Positions 51,778 to 60,885 of a DNA stretch of 63,767 nucleotides are shown here, piece after piece (the first letter of the stretch is position 1; each line of letters opens with the position of its first letter). The position numbers were made by a program, and so were the translations under genes. Source of the stretch: Prolixibacteraceae bacterium (lineage in GTDB: Bacteria > Bacteroidota > Bacteroidia > Bacteroidales > Prolixibacteraceae); assembly GCA_019459525.1 (NCBI GenBank), contig JAIBEY010000110.1, positions 1-63,767 on the forward strand, in the 5' to 3' direction. The notes under the pieces are model-generated. The model ran no database searches. It was not told the DNA's origin and saw only the letters and a program-made list of their open reading frames with translations.

Positions 51778-52620
51778 ATGATGAAAAAATTACTGATCGT
51801 CCTGCTATTTGCTTTAATAACAGGAGTTGCTGCACAAGCACAGCAACAAGAACGCCCGGGGCAGCAACCAGCTCCCGAAACAGGCGAAAAATTTAAGGTT
51901 GGGATGGCTGGTTATACTTTTGCCAAATTCGATTTGGATAAAACGCTGGCCACTATGCAACGTGCCGATGTTCACTATCTGTGCATCAAAGATTTTCATT
52001 TACCTTTTAAAAGTACTGACGAAGAAATTGCCGCTTTTCATGCTAAACTGAAAGAAAAAGGGGTTACCGGTTATGCTGTTGGCCCTATTTATATGAAAAC
52101 TGAAGCTGAAATCGATAATGCTTTCGAGTACGCAAAAAGAGTAGGGGTGAAACTGATTGTGGGAGTTCCAAATTACGAACTGTTGCCTTACGTTGACAAG
52201 AAAGTGAAAGAATACGGGTTTAATTATGCCATTCATCTTCATGGTCCCGATATTAAAATTTACCCGGATGCCCAGGATGTTTGGGACCACGTAAAAGACC
52301 TTGATCCCAGAATTGGTATGTGCTTGGATATTGGTCACGATACCCGAAATGGGAAAGATCCGGTAGCCGACCTGAAAAAATACCATACCCGTGTGTTTGA
52401 TATTCACATTAAAGACGTAACCGGAACAACTAAACTGGGTTATTCGCTGGAGATTGGTCGCGGTGTAATTGACTTTCCTGCGTTTATTAAAATGTTGAGA
52501 AAAGTTGGATATACCGGGGTTTGCAGCCTGGAACACGAAAAAGACATGACCGACCCATTTATGGGAATTGCCGAGTCAATCGGTTATTTCAGGGGCGTAA
52601 TTGCAACAACCAAAAAATAG
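51778..52620 (+). CDS. Exported sugar phosphate isomerase/epimerase-like TIM-barrel protein
   Basis: The 280-residue protein begins with two ATGs (51778, 51781) and a signal peptide ending QAQQ, which is unusual for an isomerase-type fold but frequent in Bacteroidota. Recognisable blocks: GYTFAKFDLDKTLATMQRADVHYL (split by position), GVKLIVGVPNYE, IHLHGPD, MCLDIGHDTRNGK, RVFDIHIKDV, and CSLEHEKD, which supply the Glu, Asp, His and Glu expected as metal ligands in xylose-isomerase-like (AP_endonuc_2) proteins. The periplasmic sugar substrate is unknown. It closes the operon with the esterase and EEP proteins. Confidence 0.88.
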   Translation: MMKKLLIVLLFALITGVAAQAQQQERPGQQPAPETGEKFKVGMAGYTFAKFDLDKTLATMQRADVHYLCIKDFHLPFKSTDEEIAAFHAKLKEKGVTGYAVGPIYMKTEAEIDNAFEYAKRVGVKLIVGVPNYELLPYVDKKVKEYGFNYAIHLHGPDIKIYPDAQDVWDHVKDLDPRIGMCLDIGHDTRNGKDPVADLKKYHTRVFDIHIKDVTGTTKLGYSLEIGRGVIDFPAFIKMLRKVGYTGVCSLEHEKDMTDPFMGIAESIGYFRGVIATTKK

Positions 52621-52653
52621 TCGTTTGTCAGGAGTGAAATTCTGAAACAAAAA

Positions 52654-52691
52654 AAATAGCCGTCGCTTTCCATGAAAAGTGACGGCTATTT
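52654..52691. terminator. Terminator between convergent isomerase-like and barrel genes
   Basis: An AAATAGCCGTC / GACGGCTATTT stem extended by a GCTTT/AAAGT helix, including one wobble pair. It lies 33 bases past the isomerase gene stop and 45 bases before the stop of the convergent minus-strand gene. Confidence 0.8.
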
Positions 52692-52735
52692 GCTTTCTGA
52701 TAATAAATTATTCGATTGCCAAAAACTACCAAGAC

Positions 52736-53992
52736 TTAGTCGATCTGCCGTTTGGTAAACCACCTGTCCCAAAGGTTGAAACTACAGTTTAGCTTCACGA
52801 ATTTTTCCTCAACCAGGTTTGATGCCTTTGTTCCGCGCATGCCTAATTCTACCGAGAAATTGGCAAAGCTCCGGTCTTTCCGGATTGGGATTCCGGCTCC
52901 AAATGTAATGGCTTGTTCATGAATCTGGTTGTTGTACATTTTTAAATACCCCGTGTCAAACCGGTAACCCATCCGATACCTGGCTGATTGCTTGAAACTT
53001 TTGGGATCATTTTTTGGCGCGAACTCAAAGCCAACCCGGTAGCTGTTGTTGGTGCTTAGTTTATCGGAACTGATATTAAGGGTGGCATTCTCCCAGTCGC
53101 TCCGTTTATAATCGGCTGTGGCTACCCATTTGGGGCCATAAAGGAAGCTCACCCCAATTCCAAAATCGATTGGTAGCTTAGCCGACGAACTTGATTCCAC
53201 ATCGCTGGCCATAATTTCAGTAGAACTGCTGTATGACTTGGTTATGGTTGTGGATGTTTCAGAATTTAACCGGCTGCTAAGCCCAACAACGCTACCCAGA
53301 ACAAAGCTCGATTTCGAAGAAAATGGAATACTAAGTTGTGTGCCCAGGTTAAAATAACTACCGGCATACTGAATGTTATCTTCCTGTATGAGGGTATAAC
53401 CTGTTGACGATACAACAATGCTCTGTTCTAAAGTTTGGGCAACATTACCCCATATGTAACCGGCTTTTGCCCCCAGCGAAATATTATTTGATAGTTTCCA
53501 TGCCAGCATCCCGCCCGCTTCACTAAGTCCGCCAGTTCCTTCGTAAAGCGCCTGGTACTTGGCGGCCAAGCCGTCAACCGATTTTAGGGTGAAGATGTTG
53601 TAGCCCACACTGCTTTTCGGGTTTAACGATATCGCCCCGAACAACTTTTTTGAAATGGGGAACCCGAGTTGTAACCAACTTAAATTTCCATCGGTAACAT
53701 TCACGCTTTTCGATCTGCTTTCGAGCTTGGTGTATTCAAAATTTACTCCCATATCAAAAAGAAAACTTTGAGGATCGATAGCCGTCAGCGAGGCCGGGTT
53801 GGCTGTATTCATAAACAGATTCGACCGTAGTGCTATGCCGGTTTGCCCCATGCCCGTGTTCCTGCCGCCCGACGACATTTCGAGTTCGCCAATTCCAAAT
53901 CCTGAATACGGAGAACTGGTATTGTTTTGTGCTGAAAGACCAATGCCCATTGATGCAATTAGTATAGAGAAAATTATTTTCTTAAAATTCAT
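52736..53992 (-). CDS. Outer-membrane beta-barrel protein
   Basis: The ATG at 53992 gives a 418-residue protein with a signal peptide (MNFKKIIFSILIASMGIGLSAQ). Its mature N-terminus (SPYSGFGIGELEMSSGGRNTGMGQTGIAL, split by position; then NTANPASLTAIDPQSFLFDMGV) is like that of FadL/PorV-type outer-membrane proteins of Bacteroidota. Repeated amphipathic beta segments (KLFGAISLNPKSSVGYNI, YRVGFEFAPKN) and the closing LWDRWF support a barrel. It starts ten bases after the DUF4270 gene stop, so the two are coexpressed; a role as a partner barrel for that lipoprotein or in export is only inferred. Confidence 0.85.
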   Translation of the reverse strand: MNFKKIIFSILIASMGIGLSAQNNTSSPYSGFGIGELEMSSGGRNTGMGQTGIALRSNLFMNTANPASLTAIDPQSFLFDMGVNFEYTKLESRSKSVNVTDGNLSWLQLGFPISKKLFGAISLNPKSSVGYNIFTLKSVDGLAAKYQALYEGTGGLSEAGGMLAWKLSNNISLGAKAGYIWGNVAQTLEQSIVVSSTGYTLIQEDNIQYAGSYFNLGTQLSIPFSSKSSFVLGSVVGLSSRLNSETSTTITKSYSSSTEIMASDVESSSSAKLPIDFGIGVSFLYGPKWVATADYKRSDWENATLNISSDKLSTNNSYRVGFEFAPKNDPKSFKQSARYRMGYRFDTGYLKMYNNQIHEQAITFGAGIPIRKDRSFANFSVELGMRGTKASNLVEEKFVKLNCSFNLWDRWFTKRQID

Positions 53993-54002
53993 TCCGGTAG
54001 TT

Positions 54003-55361
54003 TTAATTGTGGTAATAATAAACATTCAGCTCCGGAGAATACTTCCCGGAATTTGTTCCTCCCAAAATAAGGTGATCGGCCGTTTTTTTTGCGGTTGACG
54101 AGCCGTAACCAATGATGAAGGATCGGTTGGTTTCCAGGTTCTCTTTCAATTCGGTATCAATAAAACTGCTGATGTCAACCTCGTAGTAAACCGTTTCTTC
54201 TACATCAATAGTTACATTCAGGGTTGCGTAAACATATGTTTCGGTACTTCCGGGAGTCGTTACCTGGCCGGTGATTTGGTTTTTGCGGTCGGCACTATAC
54301 ACATAAAGCGAATCGGGTAAATCGGCTGTTTTATATGTCCCTTTTACAGGGAATAAACGTAAAGTAGCACCAATATATGCCGAGTTTTCGCCCATCCATA
54401 GCAGGTTATCAACGTATGGGATTTTTATTTTCGAGAAAACCTGAACTCCTGACTGTGCAAACAGATAGTTATTCGTTAGTTTCGTGTTTCGTTCGTTGTC
54501 AGTTTCCGAAATACCTTCCATTAGCGTGTTCGAATCGTCTTCTGTAACCTGGTTGAAATATATGCCGTCACTGCTAAATGAAAACGTATAGTACAAGTCG
54601 CTTAAATCACCTGGGTTGGGAGACAGGTGGTAATAGAGCCTTATTTCGGGCTTGGTCGAAGTGGTTTCTGTTTCGGTTGATTCCGATGTTTCGGAGTCGG
54701 CGGTGCTGAATCCGATCATTGAACCTTTTACATTTTCTTTTGACTGAATAACCAAACCTTTGAAAAACTCTTTAAACAGGGTCTCATCTTCGATCGTGTC
54801 ATTTTCTTCTTTAATCATATTAGCCAGTTTTTCGCCAAAACGATCGGCCAGCCTAATGCTTATGCTCTTGTTGGAGTTAGGTTTCGGAGTCAGGGTTACC
54901 GATCCCAATGGGGAACTGTTGTAAGTAAACCGACTGGTCGTGTAAAGGTACGAGTTGTCATCAAGTTCCATTTCTTCCTGAAGCTGACAGATCTCGAATG
55001 TTTGGGTGACAGTGGTGTCGCCCGAATAGTAGGTGTCGTAATTTAGGACCATACAAATCGAGTCAAATACAAATTCGGTGTCGGAGATGTTGTCGTTGAA
55101 GGTTACCTCCATGAAAGCTTTGGAATTTTTGTACCCCGAAAACGAATTGTAATTGCTGCCAACAAGCAGGCGGCCGGAAGAATTCGAAATAATAGAATCG
55201 AATTTGACGATTGAAGTTTGGAGTGTCAGGGTATCAATCATTGTTATGCCTGTTTTGTCTTTGATAAAATTTTCTCCCACAACGAAGTCTTCGATGGTTG
55301 AAATATTACACGAAACAGCTAAAATGGCGAGTCCCAGACTCAGAATTCGAAATGTTTTCAT
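54003..55361 (-). CDS. DUF4270-family lipoprotein
   Basis: The 452-residue protein has a lipoprotein signal (GLAILAVSC, Cys near residue 18). It has the pattern I associate with DUF4270, an uncharacterised family of Bacteroidota cell-surface lipoproteins: early IEDFVVGENFIKDKTGITMIDTLTLQTSIVKFDS (split by position), a middle of alternating strands (SISIRLADRFGEKLANMIKEEND split) and a late SFIIGYGSSTAKKT. These are usually next to an outer-membrane protein, as here (10-base gap to the barrel gene). The role is unknown. No promoter match stands out upstream. Confidence 0.82.
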   Translation of the reverse strand: MKTFRILSLGLAILAVSCNISTIEDFVVGENFIKDKTGITMIDTLTLQTSIVKFDSIISNSSGRLLVGSNYNSFSGYKNSKAFMEVTFNDNISDTEFVFDSICMVLNYDTYYSGDTTVTQTFEICQLQEEMELDDNSYLYTTSRFTYNSSPLGSVTLTPKPNSNKSISIRLADRFGEKLANMIKEENDTIEDETLFKEFFKGLVIQSKENVKGSMIGFSTADSETSESTETETTSTKPEIRLYYHLSPNPGDLSDLYYTFSFSSDGIYFNQVTEDDSNTLMEGISETDNERNTKLTNNYLFAQSGVQVFSKIKIPYVDNLLWMGENSAYIGATLRLFPVKGTYKTADLPDSLYVYSADRKNQITGQVTTPGSTETYVYATLNVTIDVEETVYYEVDISSFIDTELKENLETNRSFIIGYGSSTAKKTADHLILGGTNSGKYSPELNVYYYHN

Positions 55362-55702
55362 TCAGTTTCTCTGTATTAATTTAATAATGGAAAAGCCTGC
55401 CTTTATCCTGAAGAAATTCTATTAAAATCCTTCCGAAAAAGCATTCTTTACAATTCATGGCTTTCTAATTTTTAGCGAATGTAGCCGGGAAACTTAATTT
55501 CAGGAATTAAAATATACCGACACCCCTTAATGCTCGGTATAAACTTTAACCGAATTTGTTTATTTAAGATTTAAGTTGCTGATATTGAGTTTATAAATGT
55601 ACTTTTTGTGCTGTTTTGTTGCGGCTGTGCGTTCGACGAATCGGGTACATAGATAAAAATGGCCTATCCGTCGATTCATAAGCTTCGTCTGAATGATTTT
55701 AC
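55362..55702. other. Gene-free divergent spacer with a 13-base-loop inverted repeat
   Basis: It holds no ORF, RNA or repeat except TATACCGA (55513-55520) / TCGGTATA (55534-55541), a perfect 8-bp inverted repeat with a 13-base loop. This could be an operator or a weak hairpin; no T-run follows it. Confidence 0.45.
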
Positions 55703-55733
55703 TTTCAATCTTCTGATAAGGCGCTTAGTTTTG
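55703..55733 (+). promoter_or_regulatory. Promoter of the kelch lipoprotein gene
   Basis: TTTC (55703-55706) is one base off TTTG and exactly 19 bases before TAGTTTTG (55726-55733), an exact TAnnTTTG. The ATG is 29 bases downstream. Confidence 0.65.
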
Positions 55734-55761
55734 AACCAGAAATTTGTAAAACAGAGAAGCT

Positions 55762-56754
55762 ATGAAAACATTGTGTTTAATTATTTTAGGATTGTTTCTT
55801 TTTGTTGGTTGCAACGACAGCGAGGATGATCCGCTGGGAAACTGGGTTGAGAAGTCTGATTTTGAAGGTTTGCCTCGGGGCTCGGCTGTTAGTTTCGTTA
55901 TTGGTGATTTAGCCTATGTTGGTTTGGGATACAATGACGACGACGACGATGAATACCTCAACGATTTTTGGAAATACAACCCGGCAACCGACCGTTGGGA
56001 TCGGGTTGCTGATTTTCCCGGTAACGGGCGAACTGCATCGGTCGCTTTTTCGATTAACGGGAAAGGTTACGTAGGTACCGGATTCGATGGCGATGAAAAA
56101 TTGAAAGACTTTTGGGAATATGACCCAACAGCAAATACATGGACCCGGAAAGATGATTTTTTAGGTGGAGCACGCTACAAAGCAGTAGGATTTTCGCTTA
56201 ATAACTATGGATATATTGGCACCGGATACGGTGAGGATCTGGTTGATAAAATCGACTTTTATCGTTTCGATCCATCGGCGGCAGCAGGCAGCCAGTGGGT
56301 AAAAGTGCAAAGTATTGGTGGTTCGAAACGGCGCGGGGCAACAGCATTTACCTACAACAACAAAGCTTACGTTTGTACCGGCGTTAATAACGGAGTATCA
56401 CTCACGGATATGTGGGAGTACGAACCAACCGCTGATACCTGGACTAAAAAGACTGATTTGGACGATGACGATGACTGGACAATTATTCGTCAGAATGCAT
56501 CTTCATTCGTTCTGGATGGAAAAGCCTACATTTTTCTGGGCGAGAATTCGAGTACTTTGAGTGATGTTTGGGAGTATGACTTTTCGGCTGACACCTGGAT
56601 TGAAAAGAGTAGCTTCGAAGGAGCAGCCCGTACCAATGCGGTTGCTTTCTCGGTAAACGGAAAAGCAATACTGGCAACAGGCCAATCCGGAAGTTATTTT
56701 CTGGACGACGTATGGGAATTTAAAGCATACGAAGAATCTGATGAGGATGATTGA
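55762..56754 (+). CDS. Kelch-repeat lipoprotein
   Basis: The 330-residue protein has a lipobox near residue 17 (LGLFLFVGC). The mature protein is a beta-propeller of about six kelch repeats, recognised by repeated (A/G)FxxxGxxYxGxG and W-x-Y-(D/N)-(P/F)-x(4,5)-W: RGSAVSFVIGDLAYVGLGYN (20 residues), FWKYNPATDRWDRV, FWEYDPTANTWTRK, RGATAFTYNNKAYVCTG, MWEYEPTADTWTKK, VWEYDFSADTWIEK. Acidic runs such as DDDDDE and LDDDDD lie in loops and could bind calcium. Kelch propellers bind sugars or proteins; the role here is unknown. It is monocistronic with a strong promoter and a terminator. Confidence 0.93.
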   Translation: MKTLCLIILGLFLFVGCNDSEDDPLGNWVEKSDFEGLPRGSAVSFVIGDLAYVGLGYNDDDDDEYLNDFWKYNPATDRWDRVADFPGNGRTASVAFSINGKGYVGTGFDGDEKLKDFWEYDPTANTWTRKDDFLGGARYKAVGFSLNNYGYIGTGYGEDLVDKIDFYRFDPSAAAGSQWVKVQSIGGSKRRGATAFTYNNKAYVCTGVNNGVSLTDMWEYEPTADTWTKKTDLDDDDDWTIIRQNASSFVLDGKAYIFLGENSSTLSDVWEYDFSADTWIEKSSFEGAARTNAVAFSVNGKAILATGQSGSYFLDDVWEFKAYEESDEDD

Positions 56755-56810
56755 TTTAACTTACAGATAGAACGATTGAAATACTGATTTATTTTGATAA
56801 TTTAGAACAG

Positions 56811-56840
56811 AGGCTGTTTCCTGAAAAGGGCAGCCTTTTT
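56811..56840 (+). terminator. Terminator of the kelch gene
   Basis: An AGGCTG / CAGCCT stem (56811-56816 / 56831-56836), extended by TTTCC/AAGG, is followed by TTTTT. Confidence 0.8.
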
Positions 56841-57058
56841 CATTTATTAAACTTTAACTTTTTTATGGATGAATTAACTAGTCGTATTTGTGCTATTTAC
56901 GGATATTTGCAGCAGTAATCAGCGCAAGCCTTGCCGGAAAGTTTGTACTATAGTAATCCGGATATTATACAATTGAAGAATTGACCGAGCAGCTAATTTC
57001 GTACTATTCGCATCTTAATTATTATTAAACGTTGCTGGTCGCAGGAGATAAAAAAACG
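56841..57058. other. Leader region of the LytS-type kinase gene
   Basis: A perfect palindrome TACTATAGTA at 56946-56955 lies inside a broader CCGGA...TCCGG dyad. An AGGAG at 57043-57047 is 11 bases before the kinase ATG, a rare clear Shine-Dalgarno-like site. I find no exact TAnnTTTG promoter. Confidence 0.4.
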
Positions 57059-58192
57059 ATGAAGCAATTCTATCAGTCAGTAAAATTCATTAAAAATATC
57101 AGGCAAGAACAATGGGTGCTTTTTTTTGTGCACCTGTCGGTTTGGCTTATGCTTTTTGTATCCTTCACTCTTTTTTCGCTTCGTCGGAACGAAAGTATGC
57201 CTGTATTTATGGTTTATCTTTATTTCTATGGATTTGTGCTTTTTTACCTCAATTATTTTTTTCTGACACCCGTATATTTGTTGCCAAAAAAATATATCAC
57301 GTTTACGGTTCTGATTCTGGTAATCGCCTTGTTTTCTATTTTTATTGTCGATCCGGTTATTAAACAGTTATCCATAAATGATTTTATTGGAAATGCCCCG
57401 CGTGAATTCAGGTCGCCTCCTTCATTCGGAAGAATACCTGACCGATTTCCTGACGATAATAAGTTTTTTCCCCCACGTTTATCGCCAGTCATGTTTTTTT
57501 TACTGTTCACGTTTCTTACGTTTTCCTCGTCTGTCCGGATTTTTCAAAAATTAAAACGCGAAGAGGATATCAATCAGCGGTATCATCGCGAAAAACTGAA
57601 TGCTGAATTGATGATGCTCCGGCAGCAGGTAAACCCACATTTTTTGTTTAACTCATTGAATAACATTCATTCATTGGCTAATCGGAAGTCGGAACTTACT
57701 TCGGAAGCCATCATGAAACTTTCGTCAATCTTGCGGTATATGCTAAGCGAAAATCCACGTAACGAGATTCCGCTCTCGCGCGAGATAACTTTGATTGAAA
57801 ACTATATCGAGCTACAAAAACTGTGGCTGAAGAATGCGATTCAGGTCGATTTTGATGTCAGCTATGAGCATGATACCCATTTGATTGAACCCTTTATATT
57901 GAATCCATTAGTCGAAAATGCTTTTAAATATGGCGCACTGGCAGGTATCGACTCAACTATTTCTATCAACTTGAAAATGGCAGGCGATTGGTTGCATGTT
58001 AAAATTATCAACCCTGTAATACGCGAAAAATTAAACGATGTTGAGAGCATGGGTATTGGCGTTAATAATGTAATCAGGCGACTGGAATTGTGCTATCCCG
58101 GAAACTATAAAATAGAAAATGCCCGGATTGAGAATAATTATCAGATTAATCTTTCAATGAAACTCAGAAAAAATGAATTGTATAATAATTGA
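57059..58192 (+). CDS. LytS/YehU-type sensor histidine kinase
   Basis: The ATG at 57059 gives 377 residues; an in-frame TTG upstream is less likely because AGGAG precedes this ATG. Four membrane helices cover about residues 20-165 (for example HLSVWLMLFVSFTLF and ILVIALFSIFIV), with short external loops. Then comes a helix and the His_kinase region with phosphorylated His194 in NPHFLFNSLNNIHSL, and a GHKL-ATPase end with NPLVENAFKYG and GIGVNNVIRRL. This fold autophosphorylates and passes phosphate to a LytTR-type regulator. The next gene, that regulator, overlaps its end by 20 bases, so the two are a pair at the inner membrane. The signal is unknown. Confidence 0.95.
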   Translation: MKQFYQSVKFIKNIRQEQWVLFFVHLSVWLMLFVSFTLFSLRRNESMPVFMVYLYFYGFVLFYLNYFFLTPVYLLPKKYITFTVLILVIALFSIFIVDPVIKQLSINDFIGNAPREFRSPPSFGRIPDRFPDDNKFFPPRLSPVMFFLLFTFLTFSSSVRIFQKLKREEDINQRYHREKLNAELMMLRQQVNPHFLFNSLNNIHSLANRKSELTSEAIMKLSSILRYMLSENPRNEIPLSREITLIENYIELQKLWLKNAIQVDFDVSYEHDTHLIEPFILNPLVENAFKYGALAGIDSTISINLKMAGDWLHVKIINPVIREKLNDVESMGIGVNNVIRRLELCYPGNYKIENARIENNYQINLSMKLRKNELYNN

Positions 58193-58895
58193 TGATGAGC
58201 CACTCGCGCTTGATCTTTTAACAGATTATATCGAGAAAATTCCGTTTCTGAAGTTAGAACGAACGTTTACCAATCCGATTGAAGGCTTGGGATATCTGCA
58301 GGAGAATGCTGTTGATCTCGTTTTTTTGGATGTCGAACTTCCGTATTTAAGTGGGATTGAGTTTGTAAAATGCCTGCAATCGAAACCTCAGATCATTTTT
58401 ACAACGGCTTACGAAAAGTATGCCGTAACCGGTTACGATCTTGAAATTACAGATTATCTGGTTAAACCTGTTGTTTTTGAACGATTTATGAAGGCGTCGT
58501 CGAAAGCTTACAGCCTGAATAAACTGAATCGGAAAGGAACCGATCGCCCGGTAAACACATCGGAGAAAGAACCTCAGCCCGATTACATCATGGTTAAAAC
58601 CGGTTACAGCACCATTAAAGTTAACCTGAGCGATATCCTTTACATTGAGGGGTTGAAAGATTATATTAAAATCCATACTCCGGATAAAACGATTTTAACA
58701 CTAAACAGCCTGAAAAAAATTCAGGAAATATTACCCGACAACCGTTTCGTTCGGGTTCATCGTTCATTTATTGTTGCATTACCAAAAATCGATTCCATAC
58801 AACGGAGTCGCATCGTTATTGGGAAAACGTTTGTTCCTGTTGGCGAAAATTACAAAAGCTCGTTTAAAGATGTAATTGGTGCAATTAATTTATAA
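58173..58895 (+). CDS. LytTR-family response regulator
   Basis: The 240-residue protein has a receiver domain at residues 1-115: IIDDEPLAL (acidic pocket), phosphoacceptor Asp53 in VFLDVELP, the switch Thr in TTAYEK and Lys in YLVKPV. A linker follows, then a LytTR DNA-binding domain at about 140-235 (MVKTGYSTIKVNLSDILYIEGLKDYIKIH split by position, RVHRSFIVALPKIDSI, VPVGENYKSSF). LytTR proteins bind direct repeats spaced by about two helical turns. It is the partner of the kinase whose gene overlaps it by 20 bases, which makes strict co-translation likely. Its targets may include the 21-bp repeats at 61778. Confidence 0.95.
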   Translation: MNCIIIDDEPLALDLLTDYIEKIPFLKLERTFTNPIEGLGYLQENAVDLVFLDVELPYLSGIEFVKCLQSKPQIIFTTAYEKYAVTGYDLEITDYLVKPVVFERFMKASSKAYSLNKLNRKGTDRPVNTSEKEPQPDYIMVKTGYSTIKVNLSDILYIEGLKDYIKIHTPDKTILTLNSLKKIQEILPDNRFVRVHRSFIVALPKIDSIQRSRIVIGKTFVPVGENYKSSFKDVIGAINL

Positions 58896-59043
58896 CTAGT
58901 AACTAGAGTTCCCAATACTTCTCCAGGCTTTCTTTCAGTTATTTTGCTTTGTTCATACATCAGAAGTGTAAAAGATTGCTATTTTTATGCTTGATCCCAA
59001 ATCGGAAGTGTATTGAAATCAAGGAAAACTTAACGCTGAACCT

Positions 59044-60828
59044 ATGAAAGTTTTGAGAAATGTAGTTATCGCAATTCTTGTATTATCCACCATTTCATTT
59101 TCAAAAGATAAAAATAAACAGCCCGAAGTAACTGTTGGTGAGCTGAAAAAGCACATCAGTTATCTGGCTTCCGACGGCTTAAAAGGACGCCGCACAGGAA
59201 CCGAAGGGGATAGTCTCGCCGCAGAATATATCCGAACAGAGTTGAGAGAAATGGGCTTTGTTCCTCTTCACAGTAATGGATTTCAGCGATTTAGAGTAAC
59301 CGATAAAATTATTTACGGACCGGCAAATAGCCTCATCCTGAACGGAGCGGCTTTAAAGCCGGATTCCGATTTTGCACCATTTGCTTTTTCGCAGAACGAT
59401 TCGTTTAAAGGTGAAATCGTATTTGCCGGATATGGTTTTGATATTAATGAAGATAGCCTGCAATGGAAAGATTATTTGGGCATGAATGTAAAAGGTAAAG
59501 TCGTGATGGTTCTGAGGGCTGATCCGGAAATCGAAAAAACGATGAGTCCATACATGAAGTATAGCAAAGACCGCGACAAGGTGCTTCAGGCCAAAGATTT
59601 AGGCGCAGTTGCGGTATTGTTGGTTTCGGGTAAGATTTTTGATCCTGAAGATAAGTTTGAGCCTCTGGCCAAAGGCGATCAGTCGGTTGGCATTCCGGCA
59701 TTTCGCATTTCCCGAAAAACTGCCAATACGATTTTAGAGTCAAAGAACTGTCAGATTGAAGATTTAGAGAAGAAATTGAACGAACAGCGCAAACCCGGGA
59801 GTTTCACGACCGGAACAAGCATTTCAGGACATTCGGATGTCATTCAAACTACAATTCCGACCCGGAATGTAGCAATGGTTTTGCCGGGTACCGATAAGCT
59901 GTTGAAAAATGAATACGTGGTTTTAGGAGCCCATTTCGATCATTTGGGGATGGGAGGCCCAGGTTCGGGTAGCCGTGTTCCAGATACAGTGGCTGTTCAT
60001 GGCGGTGCCGACGATAATGCTTCTGGAGTAGGAATGATGATTGAACTGGCCGAGAAACTGGCAGCTAACCCGAAGAGTCATAAACGCAGTATCGTGGTCG
60101 TTGCTTTTTCGGGCGAAGAAATGGGCTTGCTGGGTTCCAAACAATTTGTCGAAAACGCAGGTATTGATCTTGGTAAGGTAAATGCCATGGTGAATATGGA
60201 CATGGTTGGGCGTTTAAACGAAAACTCGATGCTGCAAATTGGTGGTGTAGGTACGGCCGAGTCATTTAAAACCATATTAACCGCAGCAAACGATACCTCA
60301 ATACTCAAACTTTCCTTGTCTGACGAAGGTTATGGCCCCTCAGACCATGCCGCTTTTTATGGGAAAAACATACCGGTTTTATTTATCTCGTCCGGAGCTC
60401 ATCTTGATTACCACACACCAGCAGATACCGAAGATAAAATCAACTACGACGGCATGATTAAAATAGCCAATCTGTCGTTCCGGATAATCTCTGATTTGGC
60501 CAACGCTGATGCTAAATTCGTTTTTAAAGAAGCTGGCCCTAAAGAAGTGGTAAGCAGAGGCATGCGCCGTAAGGGAGTTACGTTGGGTATTATGCCCGAT
60601 TTTGCCGGAAATGTAAAAAATGGTTTGCGTGCAGATGTTATAACTCCCGGACGACCTGCAGCCATTGGTGGTATGAAAAAGGGCGACATTATCACTTCTA
60701 TTAATGGGAAACCGGTGAATAATATTCAGGATTACATGTTTCGGATGGGGCAACTGAAGCACGGCGAAACCATTCATGTGGAGGTGTTGCGCGGTGTGAA
60801 AAAGGAAGTGCTGATTATTCAGCTTTAA
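59044..60828 (+). CDS. M28-family aminopeptidase with PA and PDZ domains
   Basis: The 594-residue protein has a signal peptide or lipid-free export segment at residues 1-20 (IAILVLSTISFS). A protease-associated (PA) insert spans about 120-230 (GKVVMVLRADPEIEK, VLLVSGK). The M28 core has HFDHLGMGG, HGGADDNASGVGMM, FSGEEMGLLGS, NMDMVGRLN and SSGAHLDYHTPADTED, covering the two-zinc His, Asp, Glu, Asp and His set. A C-terminal PDZ domain (residues about 505-594) carries the carboxylate-loop and GGMKKGDIITSINGKPVNN. It cleaves amino-terminal residues from peptides in the periplasm or outside. Order and length are normal. No operon partner is evident. Confidence 0.95.
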   Translation: MKVLRNVVIAILVLSTISFSKDKNKQPEVTVGELKKHISYLASDGLKGRRTGTEGDSLAAEYIRTELREMGFVPLHSNGFQRFRVTDKIIYGPANSLILNGAALKPDSDFAPFAFSQNDSFKGEIVFAGYGFDINEDSLQWKDYLGMNVKGKVVMVLRADPEIEKTMSPYMKYSKDRDKVLQAKDLGAVAVLLVSGKIFDPEDKFEPLAKGDQSVGIPAFRISRKTANTILESKNCQIEDLEKKLNEQRKPGSFTTGTSISGHSDVIQTTIPTRNVAMVLPGTDKLLKNEYVVLGAHFDHLGMGGPGSGSRVPDTVAVHGGADDNASGVGMMIELAEKLAANPKSHKRSIVVVAFSGEEMGLLGSKQFVENAGIDLGKVNAMVNMDMVGRLNENSMLQIGGVGTAESFKTILTAANDTSILKLSLSDEGYGPSDHAAFYGKNIPVLFISSGAHLDYHTPADTEDKINYDGMIKIANLSFRIISDLANADAKFVFKEAGPKEVVSRGMRRKGVTLGIMPDFAGNVKNGLRADVITPGRPAAIGGMKKGDIITSINGKPVNNIQDYMFRMGQLKHGETIHVEVLRGVKKEVLIIQL

Positions 60829-60885
60829 CCTTGGTGCATATTTTTAGAACAATCATTCAGTTTAACAACTCATTTAATCCTCGAT

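Noticed and set aside
55513-55541. TATACCGA/TCGGTATA as a terminator
   Set aside because: The loop is 13 bases, the stem only 8 bp and there is no following T-run, and no gene end is close enough; an operator is as likely, so it is listed only as a note.
58963-59012. GAAGTGTA repeated at 58963 and 59005, 42 bases apart
   Set aside because: The distance is twice 21, which caught my eye because of the 61778 repeats, but there is no middle copy and the words differ from TCTGGC; a chance match in AT-rich DNA is likelier.
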